NCBI GenBank assembly: GCA_017518185.1
Contig: JAFWWB010000047.1
Span: 1-52,495, forward strand
DNA from: Lachnospiraceae bacterium
Lineage (GTDB): Bacteria; Bacillota; Clostridia; Lachnospirales; Lachnospiraceae
Direction of reading: 5' to 3'
Length of the DNA stretch: 52,495 nt
A program made the position numbers and the translations under genes. Within the stretch, counting starts at the first letter, position 1. Every line of letters starts with the position of its first letter. Of this stretch, positions 1-7,615 are shown piece after piece. Under the pieces are notes generated by a model. It saw only the letters and a list, made by a program, of their open reading frames with translations, made no database searches and had not been told where the DNA came from.

Positions 1-6
1 AGCTTC

Positions 7-444
7 CTACCTTATCATCTCCTCTATCCTCTCTGCGTTTTCCGGGAATCTCGGGGAGGCGGCCATTTTTTCCAGCTGCCGCATTTCCTCCTCTGCATAG
101 CTTTCGCAGTCCATTCCCGCAGCCGCAGCGCTCTTATAATCCTCATATGCGGTGCGGTGTTCCTTCGCCCGTATGATCTCCCAGTATTTTCCGTAGATAC
201 TGTTGTCGGGGATATCATACAGGAGCATAAGATCGCGCAGGCTGCCGTAACTCCCCTCGAAATAATACCGATCATAGTAAGTCGTGTCCTCTACGGAATC
301 CGGCAATGATCTGAAGAAATCCCTGTTATACGCTTCATACATGCAGAAGCAGAGAAACAGCAGTATGAGTACGGTAAGTATGCACAGCCTTATGCCGAAC
401 CAGAGCCGGTTGGGAGGACTGTATTTCTTTTTATCAGCCATCAT
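7..444 (-). CDS. Small single-pass membrane protein, last of three tandem related genes
   Basis: Unrecognised protein of about 145 residues. It has a charged N-terminus (MADKKKY), one transmembrane helix at about residues 20-38, and a soluble Tyr- and Glu-rich helical tail. I chose the ATG-ATG at 439-444 because GAAAGGAG lies just upstream. The longer reading back to 543 runs inside the preceding gene, so the two genes overlap by 11 nt. It resembles the next two genes in plan (membrane helix plus a helical repeat-like domain with 'YD.L/YG' patches) but has no zinc ribbon. It is probably co-translated with them. Function unknown; the gene is certain, the family is not. Confidence 0.75.
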   Translation of the reverse strand: MMADKKKYSPPNRLWFGIRLCILTVLILLFLCFCMYEAYNRDFFRSLPDSVEDTTYYDRYYFEGSYGSLRDLMLLYDIPDNSIYGKYWEIIRAKEHRTAYEDYKSAAAAGMDCESYAEEEMRQLEKMAASPRFPENAERIEEMIR

Positions 445-1159
445 TCCCGCGTCTCCTTTCGTTGAGTTTTTCACAGAGCTCTTGAAGCTCTCCCGAATGC
501 CACCAGTTATCCGGATCCGACAGGAAGGCGATATCATCATCATCGCACATCATGGTCCCCCTCCAGAAAGCCATGATCCGGCGGTTGTATTCCTCATACT
601 CCGGTTCATTCTCTTCATAATATTCCGTATACATGCCTATATGGTGCTGGTATATGGACATGGCTTCGTGCATGGTAAGAGCTGTATAGGCGGCATCTTC
701 GTCCACCGCACCGTCTCTTATATACTTGATCCTGTAGGTGAGGAATTCCTCATAATGATGTGCCATCAGTGCAGCCTGGGCCATCCGATAGGTGACTCTT
801 CCGAAGAGATCCCTCCCGTCCAGGTAGTCATACAGCTCATCATACTTCCCGGCATCGAACAGCTTCTCCGCATGTTTATCTATGAGCTTACCGTCTTCAT
901 CCCTCGGCATCAGCGCACCTGTGGAATAAAAGAGCGCAGCAAGTACCAACAGTGCGAAAACGAGAATGAGCGTATTGACCATCTTGCTCGCAACATAGGG
1001 TACATATTTTTTCTTTGCGAGTTTCTGCTCCTCTTCGTAGCGCTTTATCGTCTCGGTGCGCTTTAAGACCAGCATCCTGCCCAGCAGGTTTTCGGTCTCG
1101 CAGTAAGGGCACCTGAGCGCCTTCAGCCTGTAGCTCGCTCCGCAGTTTTTACATTCCAT
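434..1159 (-). CDS. Zinc-ribbon membrane protein of unknown function
   Basis: 241 residues. An N-terminal zinc ribbon (CKNCGA at residues 3-8 and CPYCE at 17-21) is followed by a basic/coiled stretch (about 30-55). A transmembrane helix follows at about 60-80, then an acidic helical domain that looks TPR-like. The ribbon would sit in the cytoplasm and the helical part outside, if the positive-inside rule holds. It overlaps the upstream gene by 11 nt and the downstream gene by 11 nt, so the three are almost certainly translated together. The same plan as the neighbour at 1149-1880 suggests tandem duplication. Role unknown. Confidence 0.8.
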   Translation of the reverse strand: MECKNCGASYRLKALRCPYCETENLLGRMLVLKRTETIKRYEEEQKLAKKKYVPYVASKMVNTLILVFALLVLAALFYSTGALMPRDEDGKLIDKHAEKLFDAGKYDELYDYLDGRDLFGRVTYRMAQAALMAHHYEEFLTYRIKYIRDGAVDEDAAYTALTMHEAMSIYQHHIGMYTEYYEENEPEYEEYNRRIMAFWRGTMMCDDDDIAFLSDPDNWWHSGELQELCEKLNERRRGNDG

Positions 1160-1880
1160 TTATCAGACGCTCCGCAAGTTCGGAATAATCGGTATTTCTC
1201 CCGTCATATCTCTCTGTTCCTTCACGTATCTCATCATCGCTCATGCCCCAAAGCTCCTTCATGGCCGACTTCATCTCATCCTCCAGCTTTTCCACCGCGT
1301 CTCCCTCACCGTATATGAAGCCCTGTTCCCTCATTCTCTGAGCCAGGTAGAGACATCTGAAGGATTTCTGCAATGCCCGCTCAAGTGATGCGGCATCCGC
1401 ATCGCCTGCGCTGAGTGTTTCCAGATCCCTTACCGCATAGTATCTTTCCATTGCTATGTCAGCCGTATTCTCATATTTCCCGAAAGAAGCTCCGTAGTAG
1501 CCCTTGCCGTAATACGCATCAAACAGTTCATCATACTCGCCGTTCTGATACATTTCCTCCAGCCTTGCAATGAACTTCTGTTTGGCCGCATACTTTGCGC
1601 GTTCCGAGATATTATAGATGATGCTGCCTGCGATGACAGCCACGATGATAAATATGACAGCCGCCACCATAGCTGAAAGTATGCGCCGCCTGTTCTTTAT
1701 TACCAGAGCCTGCGGCATTTTCTTCATTACGGCCTCATGCCTGGAGCGGAGCTCTTCCATCTCGGACTCTTCCTGTTTAAGCGCCAGGTCGTCATTATAG
1801 AAACCGCAGAAAGGACAGCGTATATTCAGATCATCAAACTCCGCCCCGCATTTGGGACAGAGCTTAACTTCGGTATTCAA
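1149..1880 (-). CDS. Zinc-ribbon membrane protein of unknown function
   Basis: 243 residues, starting MNTEVKLCPKCGAEF. The zinc ribbon has two CxxC knuckles, CPKC (8-11) and CPFC (22-25). A charged helix (about 38-60) precedes a transmembrane segment at about 68-90 (SAMVAAVIFIIVAVIAGSII). A soluble helical region follows, containing 'YDELFDAYYGKGYYG', similar to the 'YDELYDYLDGRDLFG' of the next gene. Its start overlaps the stop of the methyltransferase gene by 4 nt (ATGA), so it belongs to the yaaT/holB transcription unit. The function is not known to me. Confidence 0.8.
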   Translation of the reverse strand: MNTEVKLCPKCGAEFDDLNIRCPFCGFYNDDLALKQEESEMEELRSRHEAVMKKMPQALVIKNRRRILSAMVAAVIFIIVAVIAGSIIYNISERAKYAAKQKFIARLEEMYQNGEYDELFDAYYGKGYYGASFGKYENTADIAMERYYAVRDLETLSAGDADAASLERALQKSFRCLYLAQRMREQGFIYGEGDAVEKLEDEMKSAMKELWGMSDDEIREGTERYDGRNTDYSELAERLINGM

Positions 1881-2593
1881 TATCCGTATTTCTCCCTCAT
1901 TTCGGCCGAATACGTCCCATCCGGCTCATAGATGATCAGGGGCGGCTCTGCCTTCATACCCGGATTGCCGTATTTAACCGCTTCGATGAGCACCATAGCC
2001 GGTTCATGGGTCACATAGGGGCAGACTATGCGCAGGCGTTTCGGCTCCAGCCTTCCCGTTGACAGTTTTATGAAAAGCTCCGGCAGCCGCTCCGCCTTAT
2101 GCACCAGGAACAGGCTGCACTTCGGCTTTAACAGCTTCTCCGCCGCCCTGACCAGATCAGTGAAATCCATCTTAAGCTCGTGCCTGGCCAGGGCTTTTGA
2201 ATCATCGGGATTTGTAAGTCCCGTCCCCTCCGGAATATAGGGCGGATTGCAGCTTATCGCATCAAAAGAAGCAGGCGGATATATATCCCCTGCCTCCCTG
2301 ACATCACCGCAGGTGATGAACACCCTGTCCTTAAGGCCGTTTAGCTGCACACTCCGTTCAGCGAGCGAAGTGTTCTTCGGATTGATCTCCAGGGCATCTA
2401 TTCGGGCCGCCTCTGTCTTAGCGCTTGCCAGCAGCGCCACTATGCCGTTACCGGAGCACATATCAAGAAGCCTTCCGCCCTTCTTCACCTTAAGGAAACC
2501 GGAAAGGAGCACCGCATCCATGCCGAAACAGAAAAGCTCCGTATCCTGAATGATGCGGAGCCCCGAAAGCTGAAGGTCGTCAATGCGTTCCAT
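1877..2593 (-). CDS. trmN6: tRNA1(Val) adenine-N6-methyltransferase family (TrmN6/YfiC)
   Basis: 238 residues, class I SAM-dependent methyltransferase. The SAM-binding motif I is DMCSGNG (44-50), and the N6-adenine/glutamine catalytic motif NPPY is at 116-119 (CNPPYIPEG). The family modifies A37 of tRNA1(Val) in E. coli; the exact substrate here is inferred. In Bacillota this gene normally lies downstream of holB and yaaT, as it does here. The start shares its A with the stop of the upstream PSP1-domain gene (TAATG-type contact at 2593). Length fits the family. Confidence 0.85.
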   Translation of the reverse strand: MERIDDLQLSGLRIIQDTELFCFGMDAVLLSGFLKVKKGGRLLDMCSGNGIVALLASAKTEAARIDALEINPKNTSLAERSVQLNGLKDRVFITCGDVREAGDIYPPASFDAISCNPPYIPEGTGLTNPDDSKALARHELKMDFTDLVRAAEKLLKPKCSLFLVHKAERLPELFIKLSTGRLEPKRLRIVCPYVTHEPAMVLIEAVKYGNPGMKAEPPLIIYEPDGTYSAEMREKYGY

Positions 2594-3504
2594 CAGTCGC
2601 CGCCGCCTTCCAGCTTCTTAAGTTCATTGAGTTCTTCCTTCGTCAGCTTCTCTTCCTGTCGGTCCTTCTTTCCTCCGCCGCCCTTTCCCTTCCGGGGACT
2701 GAATTTCAGCTCCTCCACGGGATATTCCTCTATCTCCTTTTCATCGTTCACATCCACGATGACGCTGACCTTCTGCCTCAGCACATCCACGCTCTGCACG
2801 GTACCCTTCGTACCGTAGGGAGTGGTGACCTCATCGCCTATCCTGGGCAGACGCCTGTTCAGATATGCATAAGTGTCCGACTCATACTGAAGGCAGCACA
2901 TGAGCCTGCCGCACATACCGGAGATCTTCCCCGGGTTCAGGGAAAGGTTCTGCTCCTTGGCCATCCTTATGGACACGGGTATGAAATCTCCCATGTAGGA
3001 ATGGCAGCAGAGCACCCTGCCGCAGCTTCCCAGACCGCCCAGCATCTTGGTTGCATCACGGACACCGATCTGTCTGAGCTCTATCCTGGTCCTGAACACG
3101 CCGGCCAGATCCTTTACCAGTTCACGGAAATCCACCCTTCCGTCAGCGGTGAAATAAAACACCACCTTGTTCCGGTCAAAGGTGTACTCCACATCTATAA
3201 GCTTCATGTCAAGACCGTGAGCGCGGATCTTCTCCTTTGCTATTGTAACGGCCTCTTTTTCCTTTATCCTGTTCTCCGCATTCCTCTCGTCATCCTGGGG
3301 AGTGGCGATGCGTATGATCTGCTTAAGGGGCTGGGGCACCTTTTCGTCAGGCAGTTCCCTGGGGGCGCTGACGGCGGTTCCGTATTCCATGCCTCTTGCG
3401 GTCTCCACTATGCAGTGGCTGCCGCGCTTTAACTGAAACTCTCCGGGATCAAAAAAGTAGATCTTGCTTCCGGGCCTGAAACGCAGCCCTACTATGGTCT
3501 TCAT
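2593..3504 (-). CDS. ricT: PSP1-domain protein RicT/YaaT
   Basis: 303 residues. Family knowledge: YaaT (RicT) forms the Fe-S-containing Y-complex with YlbF and YmcA, which promotes maturation of mRNAs by RNase Y and affects sporulation and biofilm decisions in Bacillus. The PSP1 C-terminal-type domain is visible. The conserved cysteines are at residues 161, 166-167, 198 and 203-204 (SCGRVLCC and MCGRLMCC), the set proposed to hold a [4Fe-4S] cluster. The C-terminus is a basic, low-complexity GKGGGGKKD tail. It lies directly downstream of holB (3-nt gap), the usual context. Confidence 0.9.
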   Translation of the reverse strand: MKTIVGLRFRPGSKIYFFDPGEFQLKRGSHCIVETARGMEYGTAVSAPRELPDEKVPQPLKQIIRIATPQDDERNAENRIKEKEAVTIAKEKIRAHGLDMKLIDVEYTFDRNKVVFYFTADGRVDFRELVKDLAGVFRTRIELRQIGVRDATKMLGGLGSCGRVLCCHSYMGDFIPVSIRMAKEQNLSLNPGKISGMCGRLMCCLQYESDTYAYLNRRLPRIGDEVTTPYGTKGTVQSVDVLRQKVSVIVDVNDEKEIEEYPVEELKFSPRKGKGGGGKKDRQEEKLTKEELNELKKLEGGGD

Positions 3505-3507
3505 CCT

Positions 3508-4506
3508 TTACTTCTCCTGTATGGTCAGCAGCAGCAGCTCCATGGTGAGCTCATAGTTCACCTGGCTGCGGAGACGGCCCTTCGCCACCTCCAGGGCGCG
3601 GATGATCTCCTCTATGCCCTCGTAGTCGCTATACTGCGCCACTTTCTGTATACTCTGTATCTCGTCCCTGAATATCAGGTGGTTCATATCGTGGGTAGCC
3701 TTGAAAAGGAGTATATCCCTGTACCACACTGCCATGATATCCAGGTAGTCGTTTATGTCAAAGCCGTATTCCCGGATCTGCTTGAGGGCCTCCAGGATAT
3801 CGGCCGTATCCATATCACGTATGTTCTTAAGGAGCGTGAGCGCTCCGGTCCTGATCTTGTCAAAATCCTCCGAGGATGCCAGAGCCTTTGCGCGGCCCAC
3901 ATTTCCCCTGGCGAAGGCTATGCAGATCTCCGCCCTGCTCTCGGGCACATGGAGCTGCTCCATAAGGTAATCCCGCATCTCGTCGTCGCGCACCGGCATC
4001 ATGGTGAGCACCGCGCAGCGGCTCAATATAGTAGGAAGCAGCACCTCGGTGGAGGTTGTGAGCAACAGGAATACCACATACTCCGGCGGCTCCTCCAGCG
4101 TCTTCAGAAGAGCGTTCTGGGCCTGGGGAGTAAGCTTCTCCGCCTCCTCTATGATGTAGATCTTATACGGCGCGCTGTAGGGCTTTATCATCACTGTCTC
4201 CACTATGCCCAGTCTCACGTCGTCAACACCTATGGTGTTGGGCTTTTCGTGTGTGACATAGATGATGTCGGGATGATTTCCCGTCTCCGCCTGACGGCAG
4301 GAATGGCATTCACAGCAGGGCTCTTTATCCTCGCTCTCCTCACGCTTCTCGCAGAGCAGGGCCTGGGCAAAGGTCTTGGCTATGAACTCCTTGCCGGAAC
4401 GGGCTTCGCCGCAGAGTATGCAGGCGTGGGGAATGCTGCCTGCTGCCAGCGCCGCCTTCAGCTGTTCCTTTATCGCTGCCTGGCCTACTATGTCTGAAAA
4501 TCTCAT
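3508..4506 (-). CDS. holB: DNA polymerase III delta-prime subunit
   Basis: 332 residues, clamp-loader AAA+ subunit that helps load the beta sliding clamp. Opening motif FSDIVGQAAIKEQL and a degenerate P-loop GEARSGKE (33-40) are seen, as expected for delta-prime, which does not need to hydrolyse ATP. The zinc-binding cysteines fall at about residues 52, 64, 67 and 70. 'NALLKTLEEPP' and 'TILSRC' are the family signatures. RBS-like GGGGGTGAGG precedes the ATG. It lies between yaaR and yaaT, the standard Bacillota arrangement. Confidence 0.93.
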   Translation of the reverse strand: MRFSDIVGQAAIKEQLKAALAAGSIPHACILCGEARSGKEFIAKTFAQALLCEKREESEDKEPCCECHSCRQAETGNHPDIIYVTHEKPNTIGVDDVRLGIVETVMIKPYSAPYKIYIIEEAEKLTPQAQNALLKTLEEPPEYVVFLLLTTSTEVLLPTILSRCAVLTMMPVRDDEMRDYLMEQLHVPESRAEICIAFARGNVGRAKALASSEDFDKIRTGALTLLKNIRDMDTADILEALKQIREYGFDINDYLDIMAVWYRDILLFKATHDMNHLIFRDEIQSIQKVAQYSDYEGIEEIIRALEVAKGRLRSQVNYELTMELLLLTIQEK

Positions 4507-4565
4507 ATTCCCTCACCCCCTGTACTTCGTATTCTCGTTCGGAATGTACATATCCTGTCCCGTTT

Positions 4566-5015
4566 TCAGGTGAACAGATCCAGTAACAATCCTCTTATCT
4601 CGCCTATCTTTGCAAGTATGGTCATGTTGTCGGATTCTTCCTTTACCAGCTCCTGTGCAAGAGCGTCCAGGTTCTCATCCACCAGCCGCACTATGCCGTA
4701 GACCCGGTGGCGTCCGCGCCTGTCCAGGAAATTCTCCCTGGCGAACTCGTGGGAACGGTTCACCACCTCGTTCATGAACTCCTTGATAAGGCTCCGGTAC
4801 CTCTTCATGTCCCGGATATCCTTCTTCTTGCTGATGCGCTCTCCCTGGGCGGTTATCTCGCCTATAAGCGTGCTCAGCTTCTCCTGAAGCTCGGTTTCCT
4901 TTATACTGCTGGACAGTATGAACTTAAAGCTGTCGTCCCCGTTCTGTACGGGCGCAGCCTGCTCCGGCATCTGTGTCTGGTTTATCTGACCAACCCGTAT
5001 GGTGTCCATGCTCAC
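4566..5015 (-). CDS. yaaR: YaaR family (DUF327) protein
   Basis: 149 residues, all-helical. Matches the DUF327/YaaR family by length, by the motif '[24 protein letters not shown]' split over residues about 70-95, and by position just upstream of holB. The biochemical function is not established. The start overlaps the stop of the guanylate kinase gene by 4 nt (ATGA). A 59-nt gap separates it from holB and contains only a weak inverted repeat around GTAC...GTAC (4528-4555), with no clear terminator, so readthrough into holB is expected. Confidence 0.88.
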   Translation of the reverse strand: MSMDTIRVGQINQTQMPEQAAPVQNGDDSFKFILSSSIKETELQEKLSTLIGEITAQGERISKKKDIRDMKRYRSLIKEFMNEVVNRSHEFARENFLDRRGRHRVYGIVRLVDENLDALAQELVKEESDNMTILAKIGEIRGLLLDLFT

Positions 5016-5590
5016 GCGTTTGCTATATAGCTCCTGATCCTTCTAACGCAGGTTTCCAGTTCATCATTCACAAATCTTGCCTCTATCCCCGCCTTCTCCA
5101 GTTCCTGCTCCGAGAAATCCTTTTCATCCGCCAGGAACCTTCTGCAGAGCTCGGCATATTTAGGCTCCGCCTGCTGACGTTCACGGCTCACTGCCCTCTG
5201 CAGGCGCTCCCCGTCATCCAGCTCTATGTAAAGCCCCTTTACTGCCTCATCTCCGAAATACGCCTTGAGGGCTCTTATGCCTTCCGGGGTACTGATAAGG
5301 AGATAGTCCTTTCCGGGATCTATGCTCCCGTCGTCCACGGTGAAGTAATGCCAGTCCCCGTGAACGGTATGATATACCCGCTCCTCTATGAGCTTCCCGG
5401 AAGCCCGGAATGCTTCAAGGCCTTCAAGGTCGCTGAAGTGGTATTCCTTCCCTTCGGTCTCTCCGTCACGCCTGGGTCTTGTGGTATAGCTCACCACGCT
5501 GCCGAACCCGAGTCCTTCGTCCGCCATGAGCCTGCGGTATATGCTGTCCTTGCCGCTGGCACTTTTTCCGCAGATACAGTACAGGCTCAT
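5012..5590 (-). CDS. gmk: Guanylate kinase family protein
   Basis: 192 residues. Guanylate kinase fold: P-loop GKSASGKD (8-15), GMP-binding '[19 protein letters not shown]' (about 34-52) and '[10 protein letters not shown]' near the C-terminus. It would convert GMP to GDP with ATP. The residue after the P-loop lysine is Asp15 rather than Ser/Thr, with Ser16 following. Sitting just upstream of yaaR-holB, it takes the place that tmk (thymidylate kinase) holds in Bacillus. It may not be the main housekeeping Gmk, which in Clostridia usually sits beside rpoZ. Its start shares one base with the GH31 stop codon. Confidence 0.85.
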   Translation of the reverse strand: MSLYCICGKSASGKDSIYRRLMADEGLGFGSVVSYTTRPRRDGETEGKEYHFSDLEGLEAFRASGKLIEERVYHTVHGDWHYFTVDDGSIDPGKDYLLISTPEGIRALKAYFGDEAVKGLYIELDDGERLQRAVSRERQQAEPKYAELCRRFLADEKDFSEQELEKAGIEARFVNDELETCVRRIRSYIANA

Positions 5591-7593
5591 TACAGACGCT
5601 TAAAGGCAGGTATCTGGTCAAGAGGCGCAGAAACACATACCCGCTTTCCGCCCTCCGTTACTTCTTTGGTAAAGATGTTCTCCCACTTTCCGGCAGGAAG
5701 ATAAAGCTCCCTTTCCCTTGCACCGCAGGTATATACGGGCGCCACCAGATAATCCGGTCCGAACATGTACTGGTCTTCGCATTCCCAGCAGGCTTCATCC
5801 TCCGGGAATTCGTAGAACATGGTCCTTATAACGGGAGAACCGTTCTCATGTGCTTCCTTCATGAGACCCGCGATATAATCCCTCATGGAAAGACGGAGCT
5901 CCACGAACTTCTTCATGATCGCCTCATTCTCTTCGCCGTAGGACCATATCTCATTGGGCTGTCCGGTATGAAGATAGCCGGCGCCGAAATCCCTTGTGTC
6001 CAGAGGAGGTATATCGTAAGGTCCCCTGTCGCCGTGAAGCCTCATGATGGGGCAGAACACGCCGAAGCCGAACCAGCGGAGCAGAAGCTCCTGAAATTCG
6101 GGGTCGTTCACGTCATCCGTCATGAAGCCGCCTATATCGGAATTCCACCAGGGAATGCCTGCTAAACCGGCGTTAAGGCCTGCGGAGATCTGGTCCCTGA
6201 AGGCCTCGAAGGTACTGGGCACATCACCGCTCCAGAGCACGGCGCCGTATTTCTGGCTGCCTGCCCAGGCTGAACGTATGAGGGACGGACGCATGCCGTC
6301 GCCGTCGCCCATAAAGCCTTCGGATACGGTGCGCAGATAGTACTTGGGATACTCGTTAGCCACCATTGATGCCCTGCCGGTGTAGTAACGCATATTGTCG
6401 TAGTGATAGATGATGCTGTCAGGTTCCGCATTGTCGAACCAGAACAGGTCTATCCCCAGTCTCTTATAGTTTTCACGGCACTTGCTCCAGAGATACTCCC
6501 TGGCTCCGGGATTGAAAACATCTATAGTGGCGCACTCGCCCTGATAGTCATAGGTCTCTATGCCGCCCCTTTCGTTGCGGACAAAGTAGCCTTTCATAAG
6601 CATCTCTTCGTAATTTTCGGAACGCTTGTCCACGGAGGGCCAGATACTTACCATGACCTTGATGCCCATGGAATGGAGCTCGTCGCACATGGCCTTAACC
6701 TTATCCTCAGGCCAGTACTTCTCATCGAAACGCCAGCTGCCCTGGTAAGGCCAGTGGAAGAAATCGATGACGATCACGTCAAGCTGTATGCCCATTTCAT
6801 TATAGCGGCGGGCCACCGAAAGCACCTCTTCAGGGGTGCGGTATCTGAGCTTGCACTGCCAGAAGCCGAGGTACTCGGGCCCCAGCACGGGAGCGCGTCC
6901 CACTGCAGCGGTGTATTTCTCAAGGATCTCCGCCGGCTTGTCAGCCACCGTGATCCAGTAATCCAGTTCATTGCTCTCATCGGCTGCCCATTCCGTAAGG
7001 TTCTTTCCGAAGGTCACCCTGCCCGTGGCGGGATTGTTCCAGAGAAAACCGTAGCCCAGGCTTGAGAGCGCAAATGGTATCGATACCTGGGAATTCTTCT
7101 GGGCCAGTTCGAGACTGCAGCCCTTCAGGTTCAGATAAGGATGCTGGTACTGTCCGCAGCCGTAGATACGCTCGCCCTCGTTACGTTCGAAGCGCGCCGT
7201 AAGCTTAAAGCTGCCGGATGCGGAGCCGGTAAACTCCCTTGCCTCAGCCTTGAGGCATCTGGTCTCCTTTGTGAGCGGAACGCCGTAATTCCTGTTGTAC
7301 TCATAAAGCACCCGCTCGTCATCCTTGAAGAATGCGACTATTCCCGAAGGATTTACCTCGGCACGGATCCGTCCGTTTGTTATGCTGCCGGACCAAAGCC
7401 CCCCCTCTTTTTCCGCCAGCTTTATATCTGCGCTGCCCTTATCGATATCCTCGGTCAGCGCCCTGTCAAGACCGGAAAACTCCGGCAGCACAGTGCTGCG
7501 GACCCTGAGGGAATCTTTCCCCCAGGGTTCGATGCACAGAGTCTCGTTCTTCTCACGCCCTATAAGAGCGTTACCTTTTTTCTCAAATACCAT
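5590..7593 (-). CDS. Glycoside hydrolase family 31 (alpha-xylosidase/alpha-glucosidase type)
   Basis: 667 residues, no signal peptide, so probably cytoplasmic. The GH31 TIM barrel starts near residue 240 (LGFWQCKLRYRTPEEV). The catalytic nucleophile is Asp387 in 'LFWFDNAEPD' and the acid/base is Asp457 in 'LWSGDVPSTF'. The N-terminal beta-sandwich and short C-terminal beta domain are as expected. The 'WFDNAEPD' form is nearer to alpha-xylosidase-like members than to classic alpha-glucosidases (WxDMNE), so substrate is open: xyloglucan-derived isoprimeverose or alpha-glucosides. It follows glgP by 22 nt, which suggests intracellular oligosaccharide breakdown. Confidence 0.9.
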   Translation of the reverse strand: MVFEKKGNALIGREKNETLCIEPWGKDSLRVRSTVLPEFSGLDRALTEDIDKGSADIKLAEKEGGLWSGSITNGRIRAEVNPSGIVAFFKDDERVLYEYNRNYGVPLTKETRCLKAEAREFTGSASGSFKLTARFERNEGERIYGCGQYQHPYLNLKGCSLELAQKNSQVSIPFALSSLGYGFLWNNPATGRVTFGKNLTEWAADESNELDYWITVADKPAEILEKYTAAVGRAPVLGPEYLGFWQCKLRYRTPEEVLSVARRYNEMGIQLDVIVIDFFHWPYQGSWRFDEKYWPEDKVKAMCDELHSMGIKVMVSIWPSVDKRSENYEEMLMKGYFVRNERGGIETYDYQGECATIDVFNPGAREYLWSKCRENYKRLGIDLFWFDNAEPDSIIYHYDNMRYYTGRASMVANEYPKYYLRTVSEGFMGDGDGMRPSLIRSAWAGSQKYGAVLWSGDVPSTFEAFRDQISAGLNAGLAGIPWWNSDIGGFMTDDVNDPEFQELLLRWFGFGVFCPIMRLHGDRGPYDIPPLDTRDFGAGYLHTGQPNEIWSYGEENEAIMKKFVELRLSMRDYIAGLMKEAHENGSPVIRTMFYEFPEDEACWECEDQYMFGPDYLVAPVYTCGARERELYLPAGKWENIFTKEVTEGGKRVCVSAPLDQIPAFKRL

Positions 7594-7615
7594 ATCGTAC
7601 CCCCGGAAAAGTTTA

